A program made the translations under genes and the position numbers. The notes under the pieces are model-generated. The model did no database searches and was not told the origin of the DNA. It worked only from the letters and a program-made list of their open reading frames with translations. This document shows positions 15,207-22,324 of a stretch of DNA of 26,688 nt, piece after piece (position 1 is the stretch's first letter; each line of letters begins with the position of its first letter). The stretch spans positions 1-26,688 of the forward strand of contig CAAGII010000033.1 of the NCBI GenBank assembly GCA_900769875.1, read 5' to 3'. The stretch is from Clostridia bacterium. GTDB lineage: Bacteria > Bacillota > Clostridia > Christensenellales > Aristaeellaceae.

Positions 15207-15236
15207 AGCCTCCGGCTCCCACAGCCGGAGGCTTTT
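15207..15236 (+). terminator. Intrinsic terminator of the BceAB-like operon
   Basis: AGCCTCCGGCT-CCCAC-AGCCGGAGGCT is a perfect 11 bp stem and runs into TTTT (15233-15236). Confidence 0.88.
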
Positions 15237-15289
15237 GCGCGCCAAAACCCCGATGTGCTGCCCGCTTGGGCTGATATGGAGGGCATGAG

Positions 15290-15318
15290 AAAACCGCCCC
15301 TGCGCGAAGCGGGAGCGG
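15290..15318 (-). terminator. Intrinsic terminator of the shorter peptidoglycan-binding-like gene
   Basis: On the minus strand CCGCTCC pairs with GGGGCGG (one T-G pair) around an inner CGC-TTC-GCG hairpin, followed by TTTT (15293-15290). It lies about 18 bp past the stop at 15336. Confidence 0.72.
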
Positions 15319-15335
15319 CGTGTGTGGATGACTGA

Positions 15336-15932
15336 TTATTTCTTCTTGGCCAGCGTTTCCAGCTTGGAGAGCGTCAGCGGGCCGCAAATGCCGTCGATCG
15401 GGTAGTTGGAGAGGTATTTGGTCTGGAAAGCCTTGACGGCCTTCGTGGTCTGGTCGGTGTACCTGTCGCCGTCGGGCGCGTCGAACTTCAGCGAACGCAG
15501 CATATCGTTCAGCGCACGGACGCGCGCGCCCTTGGAGCCCTGACTGAGCAGCGTGTAGTCGTTGGAAAAGCTGTTGCTCCAGCTCTTCTGATCCTGATTC
15601 TGCTTCACATACGCGGCGCGGCGGCGGATGCGATCCATCGTGCAGGCATCCAGCTTGCCGGTGGCGGTCAGGTTGTTTTCATGCTGGAACTTCTCGATGG
15701 CCTTTCTGGTGGAGTCCGCGATCTTGTCCTTCCGCTGATCGATTTTGTAGCCGAGGTCGGTCAGCAGAGAACGCGCCTTCGCTGTGATGTCGCTTGTAAC
15801 GACAAGCTCCTTAACATCTGAATAGAATTTGTGATTGCTGCCACACTTGCTGCAGGCTGCCATGGCTGTGGAGGACAGCAGCAGCAGCACCAGCGCCAGC
15901 GACGTCAGGGTACGGAGCATATGTTTCTTCAT
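15336..15932 (-). CDS. Secreted protein with N-terminal C-x2-C-x3-H motif and two peptidoglycan-binding-like units
   Basis: This 198-residue protein has a signal peptide ending STAMA, so the mature protein would start ACSKCGSNH with Cys27, Cys30 and His34. Two helical units like peptidoglycan-binding domain 1 follow. The first (about 50-105) has ARSLLTDLGYKI, then KAIEKFQHENNL and CTMDRI. The second (about 130-195) has RVRALNDMLRSL, YTDQTTKAVKAFQ and the C-terminal GICGPLTLSKL. In other proteins this three-helix fold binds peptidoglycan; binding here is inferred. No catalytic domain is seen. GGAGGG lies about 6 nt before the ATG. The second unit is closely related to the C-terminal part of the next minus-strand gene, so the pair arose by duplication. 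Confidence 0.82.
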   Translation of the reverse strand: MKKHMLRTLTSLALVLLLLSSTAMAACSKCGSNHKFYSDVKELVVTSDITAKARSLLTDLGYKIDQRKDKIADSTRKAIEKFQHENNLTATGKLDACTMDRIRRRAAYVKQNQDQKSWSNSFSNDYTLLSQGSKGARVRALNDMLRSLKFDAPDGDRYTDQTTKAVKAFQTKYLSNYPIDGICGPLTLSKLETLAKKK

Positions 15933-15950
15933 AAAAATCCCTCCAGTGCA

Positions 15951-15969
15951 TCAACATCCGGGATGTTGA
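15951..15969. promoter_or_regulatory. 19 bp palindrome in the leader of the shorter peptidoglycan-binding-like gene
   Basis: TCAACATCC-G-GGATGTTGA is a perfect inverted repeat with 9 bp arms. It lies between the predicted start of transcription (near 15978) and the ribosome binding site on the minus strand. It could be a repressor site, or a short mRNA hairpin beside the ribosome binding site. The related gene upstream does not have it. Confidence 0.5.
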
Positions 15970-15984
15970 GAGTTGGTTAACCAT

Positions 15985-16012
15985 ATTATAGACAAATCGT
16001 CACAAATTGCAA
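15985..16012 (-). promoter_or_regulatory. Promoter of the shorter peptidoglycan-binding-like gene
   Basis: On the minus strand TTGCAA (16012-16007), a 16 bp spacer and a perfect TATAAT (15990-15985). The sequence TTGTC just before the -10 and ATGGTTAACC just after it are nearly repeated at the promoter of the neighbouring paralogue. Confidence 0.82.
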
Positions 16013-16017
16013 TCCTT

Positions 16018-16195
16018 TTAGATTACAAATTTATGAAGAAATATTAAAAGATGTAAAAATCGCGCATGCCTGACGCGACGGACGCGCGGCGGTAAGCGCA
16101 GGAAAGCCCGGAAATCGGGCGGGTTGAGCGGGTTTACCCGCCTTGTCACGCTTCGACACAAATCGCAATGGATGGGCGCGCGGCGGTAGGCATGG
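16018..16195. other. Intergenic stretch with hairpins between the two peptidoglycan-binding-like genes
   Basis: No gene is visible. There are small inverted repeats: GCCCG-GAAAT-CGGGC (16106-16120) and the palindrome GCGGGTTTACCCGC (16128-16141). The motif GCGCGGCGGTA-[A/G]-GC occurs twice, near 16084 and 16178, with similar flanks. It may be the remains of a duplicated 3' region. Confidence 0.4.
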
Positions 16196-16221
16196 AAAAA
16201 GCCGCTCCGGTTGGGAGCGGC
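16196..16221 (-). terminator. Intrinsic terminator of the longer peptidoglycan-binding-like gene
   Basis: On the minus strand GCCGCTCC-CAACC-GGAGCGGC (16221 to 16201) is followed by TTTTT (16200-16196), about 18 bp after the stop. Confidence 0.88.
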
Positions 16222-16238
16222 GCAGAGCCGGGAACAGA

Positions 16239-17189
16239 TTAACGGAACCCCTTGCTTTTCCATACCGCCTCAAGCTTTGACAGCGTAAGCGGGCCGGCCA
16301 GGCCATCCTGCGGATAGCGATCCAGGTACTTCGCCTGGAAAGCCTTGACCGCCTTTGTTGTTCTGTCGGTATACGCGTTGCCCGAGGGCGCTCCAAATTT
16401 GAGATCGGAAAGCATTTTGTTGAGGATGCGAACGCGCTCGTTCCGGTCGCCTTCCTTCAGCAGCGTGTAGTCGCCGTTGAAGCTGCTCTTTCCGGACTGA
16501 TTGTTCTTGACGAATTGTGCGCGGCGCACGATACGATCCATTGTGCAGGAATCAATACCGCCAAACTGATCGACGTCCCACTGGAAGTTGTTCTCGTGCT
16601 GGAAACGCTTGACGGCCTCCAGAATGGACGCCTTGCTTGAACTATCGAACTGATATCCGAGCTTCTTCAAATAGGGAACGCACTCTTCGATGTATGATTT
16701 CCTGACGGTACTGTTGGTCACGCCGGTATTCTGGACCTTGGTGATGGATAAGCTGTAGTTCATCTTGGGCGAGTTATACGTGCTAAAATACTTCTTATTG
16801 TTGAGCAAGTAAATCTGATGGATGCTGCCGCACATGATGCAGTAATTCTCGTCATTGTGCAGGGTCAGCATGATATCAATCGTGCAAATATCCAGCTTGC
16901 CGTTGGGCTCCCTGCGCGTCAGATACCTTGCCTGATACTTGCTGATGGCATCGCGCATATTCTGATCGAATCTGTAGTTGACGCTGCCGTTTTTGAGGTA
17001 GCCGAGCATATAGAGACGTTCGGTCGCAAATCGCACGGCATACCAGTTCTTCTCCGGATTATAGCCATCTGCATACTCATTCTGGTGCCTTCTCTTACAC
17101 AGCGAGCAGTATTCCGCGCTTGCGACAGACCCCACCATCAGAACTGCAAGAACCAGAAAAACTACGATATGCGAAATGCTCTTCTTCAT
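16239..17189 (-). CDS. Secreted protein with two C-x2-C-x3-H motifs and peptidoglycan-binding-like units
   Basis: This 316-residue protein has a signal peptide ending SVASA. The mature protein would begin EYCSLCKRRH (Cys28, Cys31, His35). A second copy, YCIMCGSIH, occurs near residue 115. Helical peptidoglycan-binding-like units lie at about 50-105 (ERLYMLGYL, DAISKYQARYL, CTIDIML), 165-225 (VPYLKKLGYQF, AVKRFQHENNF, CTMDRIVRR) and 245-310 (RVRILNKMLSDL, TTKAVKAFQAKYL, GPLTLSKLEAV). The last two units match the shorter paralogue downstream closely, so this gene looks like that protein plus an extra motif-unit pair. The first 200 codons are visibly poorer in GC than the surrounding genes. GGAGGT lies 6 nt before the ATG. 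No catalytic residues are recognised. Confidence 0.82.
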   Translation of the reverse strand: MKKSISHIVVFLVLAVLMVGSVASAEYCSLCKRRHQNEYADGYNPEKNWYAVRFATERLYMLGYLKNGSVNYRFDQNMRDAISKYQARYLTRREPNGKLDICTIDIMLTLHNDENYCIMCGSIHQIYLLNNKKYFSTYNSPKMNYSLSITKVQNTGVTNSTVRKSYIEECVPYLKKLGYQFDSSSKASILEAVKRFQHENNFQWDVDQFGGIDSCTMDRIVRRAQFVKNNQSGKSSFNGDYTLLKEGDRNERVRILNKMLSDLKFGAPSGNAYTDRTTKAVKAFQAKYLDRYPQDGLAGPLTLSKLEAVWKSKGFR

Positions 17190-17241
17190 ATGAATACCTC
17201 CACGGAAATGGAAATGGAATGATGGGAAATGGGTTAATCAT

Positions 17242-17269
17242 ATTATAGACAATTCGCGACTGATTGCAA
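17242..17269 (-). promoter_or_regulatory. Promoter of the longer peptidoglycan-binding-like gene
   Basis: On the minus strand TTGCAA (17269-17264), a 16 bp spacer and TATAAT (17247-17242), again with TTGTC just before the -10 and ATGATTAACC just after it, nearly as at the paralogue. Confidence 0.82.
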
Positions 17270-17479
17270 CGGGGAAAATGTTACAAAATTGTTAAATCAA
17301 ATTAACTAATTTTCGACACGTCGCGGCGTGGACGCAGCGCGCGTGCGGTGCGTGGCCAAACACACATGACCCTGTGTGCGCGCATCCGCAAGCCTTTCGG
17401 GCGTTTGAAGGCCGTACCGGAGAAAATTCGGATTTATTAACATTTCACGGGAAAAATGACGCGATTTCTCTGATTGGGG
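17270..17479. other. Intergenic region between the divergent secreted-protein and argS promoters
   Basis: No gene or tRNA-sensing T-box leader is recognised; in particular the T-box core and a terminator/antiterminator pair before argS are missing. An AT-rich part holds the palindrome AAATTA-AC-TAATTT (near 17297-17310). A GC-rich part holds CACACA-TGACCC-TGTGTG (near 17361-17378). Their roles are unknown. Confidence 0.45.
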
Positions 17480-17509
17480 TTGCGGAACACGCCTTCTTTG
17501 TGGTATGAT
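17480..17509 (+). promoter_or_regulatory. Promoter of argS
   Basis: TTGCGG (17480-17485), an 18 bp spacer and TATGAT (17504-17509). The start would be near 17516, leaving a leader of about 82 nt to ATG 17598. Confidence 0.6.
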
Positions 17510-17597
17510 GTATTCTGTATCGAATGATGAATGCAGCGGCAGTCAGCCGCGCGGGAAGGAGCATTCCCGCCTGAGCATGCACAAGGAGAATGATCGC

Positions 17598-19316
17598 ATG
17601 GATATGAAAACCCGCATTGCTGCCCTCACGGCAGAATGCATTGCCGCCGTCTGGCCCGAGGCACAGGGGCTGCCCGGCGCGGGCGATATTCGCTCGCTGC
17701 TGGAGGTGCCCCCGAGCAGCGACATGGGCGATTACGCCTTCCCCTGCTTCCGTCTGGCCAAGCCGCTGCGCATGGCGCCGCCGAAGATCGCACAGGCTCT
17801 GGCCGGGGCGTGGTCGCATGAGGACGTGGCCAGCCTGAAGGCGGTGAACGGCTACCTGAATTTCTTCCTCAACCGCGTCAACTTCGCGCGGGAGACGCTG
17901 GACGCCGTGCTTTCCGCCGGAGAGCGCTATGGCGCATCCGATATGGGCGCGGGCAAGACCATCTGCCTGGACTACTCGTCCATCAACATTGCCAAGCGCT
18001 TCCACATCGGTCACCTGTCTACGACAATGATCGGCCACAGCCTCAAGCGCATCTACACGCATCTGGGCTACCAGACGGTGGGCATCAACCATCTGGGCGA
18101 CTGGGGTACCCAGTTCGGCAAGATGGTGTGCGCCTACAAGAAGTGGGGCGACCGCGAGCAGGTGGAGCGCGGCGGCGTGCAGGAGCTGATGAACCTCTAC
18201 GTCCGCTTCCATGAGGAGGCGGAGAAGGATCCCGCGCTGGAGGACGAGGGCCGCGCGTGGTTCAAGCGCATCGAGGACGGCGATCAGGAGTCACTGGAGA
18301 TTTTCAACTGGTTCAAGGAAATCACCCTGCGCGATACCGAGCGCGTGTACCGTCTGCTGGGCGTGGAGTTTGACAGCTACGCCGGCGAAAGCTTCTATAT
18401 TGACAAGATGGCGCCCGTGATTGAGGAGCTGCGGCAGAAGAATCTGCTGACCATCTCCGAGGGTGCGAGCGTGGTCAATCTGGACGAGGACAACATGCCG
18501 CCCTGCCTGATTCTCAAAAAGGACGGCGCAACCCTCTACCACACCCGCGACCTTGCCGCCGCCATCTACCGCCACAACACCTACCACTTCGACAAGTGCC
18601 TCTATGTGGTGGCCTATCAGCAGGATCTGCACTTCCGCCAGCTCTTCAAGGTGCTGGAAAAGATGGGCTACGAATGGGCGAAGGACTGCGTGCATGTCGC
18701 CTTCGGCATGATTAGCTATGAGGGACAGGCGCTCGCCACCCGTAAGGGGCATGTGGTGTATCTGGAGGATGTGCTTGCGCAGGCGCAGGAAAAGGCGCTG
18801 TCCATCATCGAGCAGAAGAGCCCGAACCTGCCCGACAAGCAGAATGTGGCGCGTCAGGTCGGCGTGGGCGCCGTGGTGTATGCCGATCTGAGCAACAACC
18901 GCATCAAGGATATCGACTTCTCGTGGGACACCGCCATGAACTTTGACGGTGAAACCGGCCCCTATGTGCAGTACACGCACGCGCGCTGCTGCTCCGTGCT
19001 GCGCAAGGCGGCGGAGCTTGCGCTGCCCGAGCCGGATATGAACGCCCTTACAGACGACGAGGCGCAGGCGCTGCTTCGCCTGATGGGCCGCTTCCCGGAC
19101 GTGATCCGCGAGGCTGCCGCCCGCTATGAGCCGAGCCTGATTACCCGCGCCGTGACCGATATCGCGCAGGCGTACAACAAGTTCTACTACGAGCACCGGA
19201 TTCTGGACGACGATCCCGCCGCGTGCGCTGCCCGCGTGCAGCTGACGCAGGCCGCGCGGAACGTGATCCGCACGGGTCTGTACCTCATCGGCATCGAAGC
19301 GCCCGAGCGCATGTAA
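17598..19316 (+). CDS. argS: Arginyl-tRNA synthetase
   Basis: ArgRS charges tRNA-Arg with arginine. The 572-residue protein has the N-terminal additional domain (about 1-115), the class I HIGH motif at 136-139, and the family's KMSKS-like segment LATRKGHVV (Thr381 to Gly384 region). The helical anticodon-binding domain contains GPYVQYTHARCCS and YNKFYYEHRI. ATG 17598 has AAGGAG 9 nt upstream. The frame runs on upstream to 17505, but that start overlaps the -10 hexamer and is not used. The gene stands alone with its own promoter. Its position between two clusters of secreted Cys-motif proteins appears incidental. Confidence 0.96.
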   Translation: MDMKTRIAALTAECIAAVWPEAQGLPGAGDIRSLLEVPPSSDMGDYAFPCFRLAKPLRMAPPKIAQALAGAWSHEDVASLKAVNGYLNFFLNRVNFARETLDAVLSAGERYGASDMGAGKTICLDYSSINIAKRFHIGHLSTTMIGHSLKRIYTHLGYQTVGINHLGDWGTQFGKMVCAYKKWGDREQVERGGVQELMNLYVRFHEEAEKDPALEDEGRAWFKRIEDGDQESLEIFNWFKEITLRDTERVYRLLGVEFDSYAGESFYIDKMAPVIEELRQKNLLTISEGASVVNLDEDNMPPCLILKKDGATLYHTRDLAAAIYRHNTYHFDKCLYVVAYQQDLHFRQLFKVLEKMGYEWAKDCVHVAFGMISYEGQALATRKGHVVYLEDVLAQAQEKALSIIEQKSPNLPDKQNVARQVGVGAVVYADLSNNRIKDIDFSWDTAMNFDGETGPYVQYTHARCCSVLRKAAELALPEPDMNALTDDEAQALLRLMGRFPDVIREAAARYEPSLITRAVTDIAQAYNKFYYEHRILDDDPAACAARVQLTQAARNVIRTGLYLIGIEAPERM

Positions 19317-19372
19317 TGCGCGGGATGAATTTGCCCGCCGTGATCGTCCAAATACCGTACCCCCTGGAGTCC

Positions 19373-19390
19373 TTCGCATGATCATGCGAA
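19373..19390. promoter_or_regulatory. Perfect 18 bp palindrome upstream of the SH3 protein operon
   Basis: TTCGCATGATCATGCGAA has 9 bp arms and no spacer. It lies 54 bp before the first start codon of the operon. It may be the operator of a dimeric regulator. No clear T run follows, so it is not a good terminator for argS, although it could contribute to one. A convincing -10/-35 pair is not seen nearby; TTGCCC-16-TACCGT at about 19331-19358 is a weak candidate. Confidence 0.55.
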
Positions 19391-19443
19391 TGATGATAGA
19401 CCCGGACACTTCCATTTTACACATCACAAAGGAGGAACTCACC

Positions 19444-20250
19444 ATGAAATCTCGTGTACTGGTTGCTTTTGGTATTGCTCTGCTCCTTGTTCTGGCTGCT
19501 TCTGCCGCGATGGCGGAGACGGGCGCGTGCCCGCTGCATCCCAACGCAGAGGTTGTGCTCGTGCCCACGACCGAGTACGCCTGCATTGATTCGGGCAAGC
19601 ACTGCGCCTACAGCTGGAATGAAATGTTCTGCGCCGAGTGCGGCAACTTCCTGGGTGAGGACAAGGTTCACATCACCGTGTCCGACAGCGAGTTCCACTC
19701 CTTTGACAGCAAGGCTGTCTGCACGCAGTGCGGCTTCAACATGTCCCTCAACCGCCAGCGCTCCCAGCTCAACGGCATCGCCACCAACGACTTGCAGATG
19801 ATGGCGCTGGCGATCGGCCGCTCCGCTATCGGCGGTACGCTGGAGGTGCAGAACATGAGTGTGAACGTCCGCACCGACTATGACGCCACCAGCAAGGCGA
19901 TCGCGTCCGTGCCCGCCGGCGCCCGCATCACCATTCTGGACTACGCGGAGGACAACGACGGCAATGTGTGGTACGGCGTGCGCGTCAACCGCAAGAACGG
20001 CTGGATCAGCGCCAACCTCGTCCTGGTCTCTCCCAACCCCAACCCCGTGATCGACAAGAACACCGTGACCGTGAAGGCTGAGGGCAACGTCCGCGTCGGC
20101 GCCGGCACCAGCTACGACGTGGTCGGCTACGCGCATGTCAACAATGTGTTCAAGGTGCTCAACACCGTGACCGTGGCTGACGGCGGCGTGTGGTACATGA
20201 TTCAGTTTGGCGACACCACCGCGTGGATTTCTGCCGCGATCTGCCGCTAA
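19444..20250 (+). CDS. Secreted SH3b protein with N-terminal Cys/His cluster (first of three)
   Basis: This 268-residue protein has a signal peptide with a cleavage site after AAMA. The mature N-terminus has a Cys/His cluster: Cys29-x2-His32-Pro, His53, Cys63-x2-Cys66-Gly, His85, Cys93-x2-Cys96-Gly-Phe. Extra residues Cys47, Cys54 and His76 occur in this copy. Two bacterial SH3-like domains follow: about 130-195 (SVNVRTDYD, then WYGVRVNRKNGWIS) and about 205-268 (NVRVGAGTSYDVVG, then WYMIQFGDTTAWIS). Bacterial SH3 domains often bind cell-wall peptides; no catalytic domain is seen. AGGAGG lies 8 nt before ATG 19444, while the upstream ATG 19378 lies inside the palindrome and lacks a site. First gene of a three-gene operon with gaps of about 30 bp. 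Confidence 0.85.
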   Translation: MKSRVLVAFGIALLLVLAASAAMAETGACPLHPNAEVVLVPTTEYACIDSGKHCAYSWNEMFCAECGNFLGEDKVHITVSDSEFHSFDSKAVCTQCGFNMSLNRQRSQLNGIATNDLQMMALAIGRSAIGGTLEVQNMSVNVRTDYDATSKAIASVPAGARITILDYAEDNDGNVWYGVRVNRKNGWISANLVLVSPNPNPVIDKNTVTVKAEGNVRVGAGTSYDVVGYAHVNNVFKVLNTVTVADGGVWYMIQFGDTTAWISAAICR

Positions 20251-20281
20251 GCGATAGCGCCTCTTGACGAGGAGAGAACAT

Positions 20282-21331
20282 ATGACAGGGAAACGATTGT
20301 CCGCAATGGCGCTCATCGCCCTTGCGGCGGTCCTCCTTCCGCTTGCGGCGCTGGCTGCGCCCGTGTGCAGCCAGCACCCCCAGGCGCAGGTGCGCTACGT
20401 GGAGCGCGTGGGCAAGGTCTACAAGGATCAGTATGCGCATCATGTGTATACGTTCCGCGAGCCGTACTGCTCCGTCTGCGGCGCGTACATCGGCACGGGC
20501 AGGGACGCGGTGGAAACCTACTGCAGCCTGTGCGACGACGGCGTGACCCGTGTGGATCAAAACGGCAACTGGATCACCGAGTGGAAAAAGAACCGGGTGA
20601 TCGTGAACAGGAGCGTCGTGCCCGGCAGCCTTGAGGAAGAGCACACCATGGATGAATACGGCGTGTGCACCGAGTGCGGCTTTACCTGGAAAACCACCAT
20701 CAAGAAGCTCAAGTATCAGGGCGTCACCTTTGCGACCAAGGAGACCAAATCGGAAACGGTCGCCGCCGTGGATCTGCCCACCATGCTGACGGTGGTGCTG
20801 CAGGGGAAGGCGCATCTGCTGGGCGAGCAGGCCATTGGCGGGCTTGCCCATGTGATGGAAAAGGCCTACCTGTACACCGACCACGCGGTGGCGAAGGCGC
20901 CCACCGGCACCACCTACCGCAACCGTACCTGCACGGTGGCGGACGTATGGATCGGCCAGGACGACGAATACTGGTATTTGGTGGATTACAACAAGACCTA
21001 CCTGTGGATCAACGCCGGATATGTGGAGGTCGAGCTGGGCCGGGGCGACGCGGAAAAGGTGAAATACCATCAGTACCGCAGCGGGCTGGCCGCAATGGAC
21101 GAGCCCGAGGAGCCGCTGTACTTCCATGTAACGAAGGCGGGCAGGGTTCGCAACCGTCCGAGCGCGATCAAGTATGATCCCAAGGCGGGCGATGTGGTCG
21201 GTTCGGTGGCGGTGTACGACACCTATGAGATTCTTGATACCGCCAAGGACGCCAACGGCGCCACATGGTACCAAATCAATTACCGCGGCGGCACGGCATG
21301 GGTCGCCGCCACGCTGGGCGAGGCCAGATAA
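20282..21331 (+). CDS. Secreted SH3b protein with N-terminal Cys/His cluster (second of three)
   Basis: This 349-residue paralogue of the preceding gene has a signal peptide ending LAALA and a mature start APVCSQHP. Its ligands sit at exactly the same positions as in the first protein: Cys29, His32, His53, Cys63, Cys66. An inserted segment with another Cys81-x2-Cys84 precedes His121 and Cys129-x2-Cys132-Gly-Phe. Two SH3b-like domains follow: about 205-260, divergent, with YWYLVDYNKTYLWIN, and about 285-345 with RVRNRPSAIKYD, WYQINYRGGTAWVA. Between the Cys cluster and the SH3 domains a helical segment with EQAIGG matches RSAIGG of the first protein. GAGGAGAG lies before ATG 20282; an in-frame TTG at 20264 has no good site. 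Confidence 0.84.
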   Translation: MTGKRLSAMALIALAAVLLPLAALAAPVCSQHPQAQVRYVERVGKVYKDQYAHHVYTFREPYCSVCGAYIGTGRDAVETYCSLCDDGVTRVDQNGNWITEWKKNRVIVNRSVVPGSLEEEHTMDEYGVCTECGFTWKTTIKKLKYQGVTFATKETKSETVAAVDLPTMLTVVLQGKAHLLGEQAIGGLAHVMEKAYLYTDHAVAKAPTGTTYRNRTCTVADVWIGQDDEYWYLVDYNKTYLWINAGYVEVELGRGDAEKVKYHQYRSGLAAMDEPEEPLYFHVTKAGRVRNRPSAIKYDPKAGDVVGSVAVYDTYEILDTAKDANGATWYQINYRGGTAWVAATLGEAR

Positions 21332-21361
21332 ACGCGTAAGTCCAAGGAGGAAGAAAAATTC

Positions 21362-22195
21362 ATGATGCGACGTACCCTTGCATGCCTTTGCGCACTGCTT
21401 CTGACCACGCTGCCCCTCTGCGCCTGTGCGTCGGGCTGCAACGAGCATCCGACGGCGGGCGTGACCGGCTATTACGGCCTGTATTACGAAAGCATCGGCG
21501 AGGCGGGGCACATGGTGTACCGCTGGGGCGAAAGCTACTGCAACAAGTGCGGCGCATATGTGGGCATCACCGGGGATGCGTATCATCAGTCGGAGGAGGC
21601 GCACAGCTATCTGGGCGACGTGTGCAGGCGCTGCGGGTACAACCGCGTGGCGGGCATGATCACCGGCGAGCAGAGCGGCGCGTCCCAGCTCGGCCCTGCG
21701 CACATCCGCGAGACGGTGGAGGCGCTGGGCGATCAGGTGACCGGCGCGCGCGCGGTGCTGCTGGCGACCGCGCCGCTTCGCATCACCCCTGAGCGTGCGG
21801 GCTTCTCCTTCCTGTCGCTGGAGCGTGGCACGGAATGCGCGGTGGACGCCGTGCAGAAGGCCAACGACGGCGCGGTGTGGTACTGCGTCAGCACCGATGG
21901 GCTGTCCGGCTGGGTTCGCGGCACGCTGCTGCGCGTGGCGACCGACGATGCGGATGATCTGACCCTTTCCTCCGATACCCTGACGCCCCAGACGCTGGTG
22001 GAAATCAACATCAGCGGCAACGCCCGCGCCGGAAGCGGCATCGAGTTTGACATCGTGGGCAAGGTGCAGAAGGGTGAAATCTATGTGGTCACGGGCGAAA
22101 ACCGCGCCGCTGACAGCAGGCTGTGGTATGAGATCGCGCTGGGCGACGGCACGGCGTGGGTTTCCTCGGGCATCGTGACGCTGATTGAGAACTGA
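21362..22195 (+). CDS. Secreted SH3b protein with N-terminal Cys/His cluster (third of three)
   Basis: This 277-residue third paralogue has a signal peptide ending PLCACA and a mature start SGCNEHP. The cluster is Cys26-x2-His29-Pro, His50, Cys60-x2-Cys63-Gly, His81, Cys88-x2-Cys91-Gly-Tyr, with the same 20- and 9-residue gaps as the other two. Two SH3b-like domains follow: about 140-200, weak, with WYCVSTDGLSGWVR, and about 210-275 with NARAGSGIEFDIVG, WYEIALGDGTAWVS. The LCAC sequence could be read as a lipobox, but Cys at -2 is unusual, so signal peptidase I after ACA is preferred. AAGGAGG lies 11 nt before ATG 21362; ATG 21365 is also possible. Last gene of the operon. Confidence 0.83.
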   Translation: MMRRTLACLCALLLTTLPLCACASGCNEHPTAGVTGYYGLYYESIGEAGHMVYRWGESYCNKCGAYVGITGDAYHQSEEAHSYLGDVCRRCGYNRVAGMITGEQSGASQLGPAHIRETVEALGDQVTGARAVLLATAPLRITPERAGFSFLSLERGTECAVDAVQKANDGAVWYCVSTDGLSGWVRGTLLRVATDDADDLTLSSDTLTPQTLVEINISGNARAGSGIEFDIVGKVQKGEIYVVTGENRAADSRLWYEIALGDGTAWVSSGIVTLIEN

Positions 22196-22218
22196 TCCCT
22201 TTGCGGGTGCAACAAACA

Positions 22219-22252
22219 AGCCGGGCTGCGGATGAATCGCAGTCCGGCTTTT
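22219..22252 (+). terminator. Terminator of the SH3 protein operon, probably bidirectional
   Basis: AGCCGGGCTGCG pairs with CGCAGTCCGGCT (one G-T pair) around a 7-base loop, with TTTT at 22249-22252. On the minus strand the stem is followed by TGTTTGTTG, so it could also end the DUF3842 transcript about 75 bp past its stop. Confidence 0.82.
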
Positions 22253-22324
22253 GCTATGGTGCGCGCCCTGATGCGGGCCTTCGATTGGAAAGCGGCAAAC
22301 GGGTGTGCCGTCATGCTGCGTGGA

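Noticed and set aside
16018..16195. Third peptidoglycan-binding-like gene or a small RNA between the two paralogues
   Set aside because: The small open frames lack a signal peptide, ribosome binding site and motifs; the hairpins have no proper T runs and no promoter was found for an RNA.
17270..17597. T-box riboswitch before argS
   Set aside because: No T-box core sequence, specifier stem or terminator/antiterminator pair is visible in the region before or in the 82 nt leader.
20159..22219. Long minus-strand open frame opposite the SH3 operon
   Set aside because: Shadow composition; the plus strand has three proteins with signal peptides, ribosome binding sites and conserved motifs.
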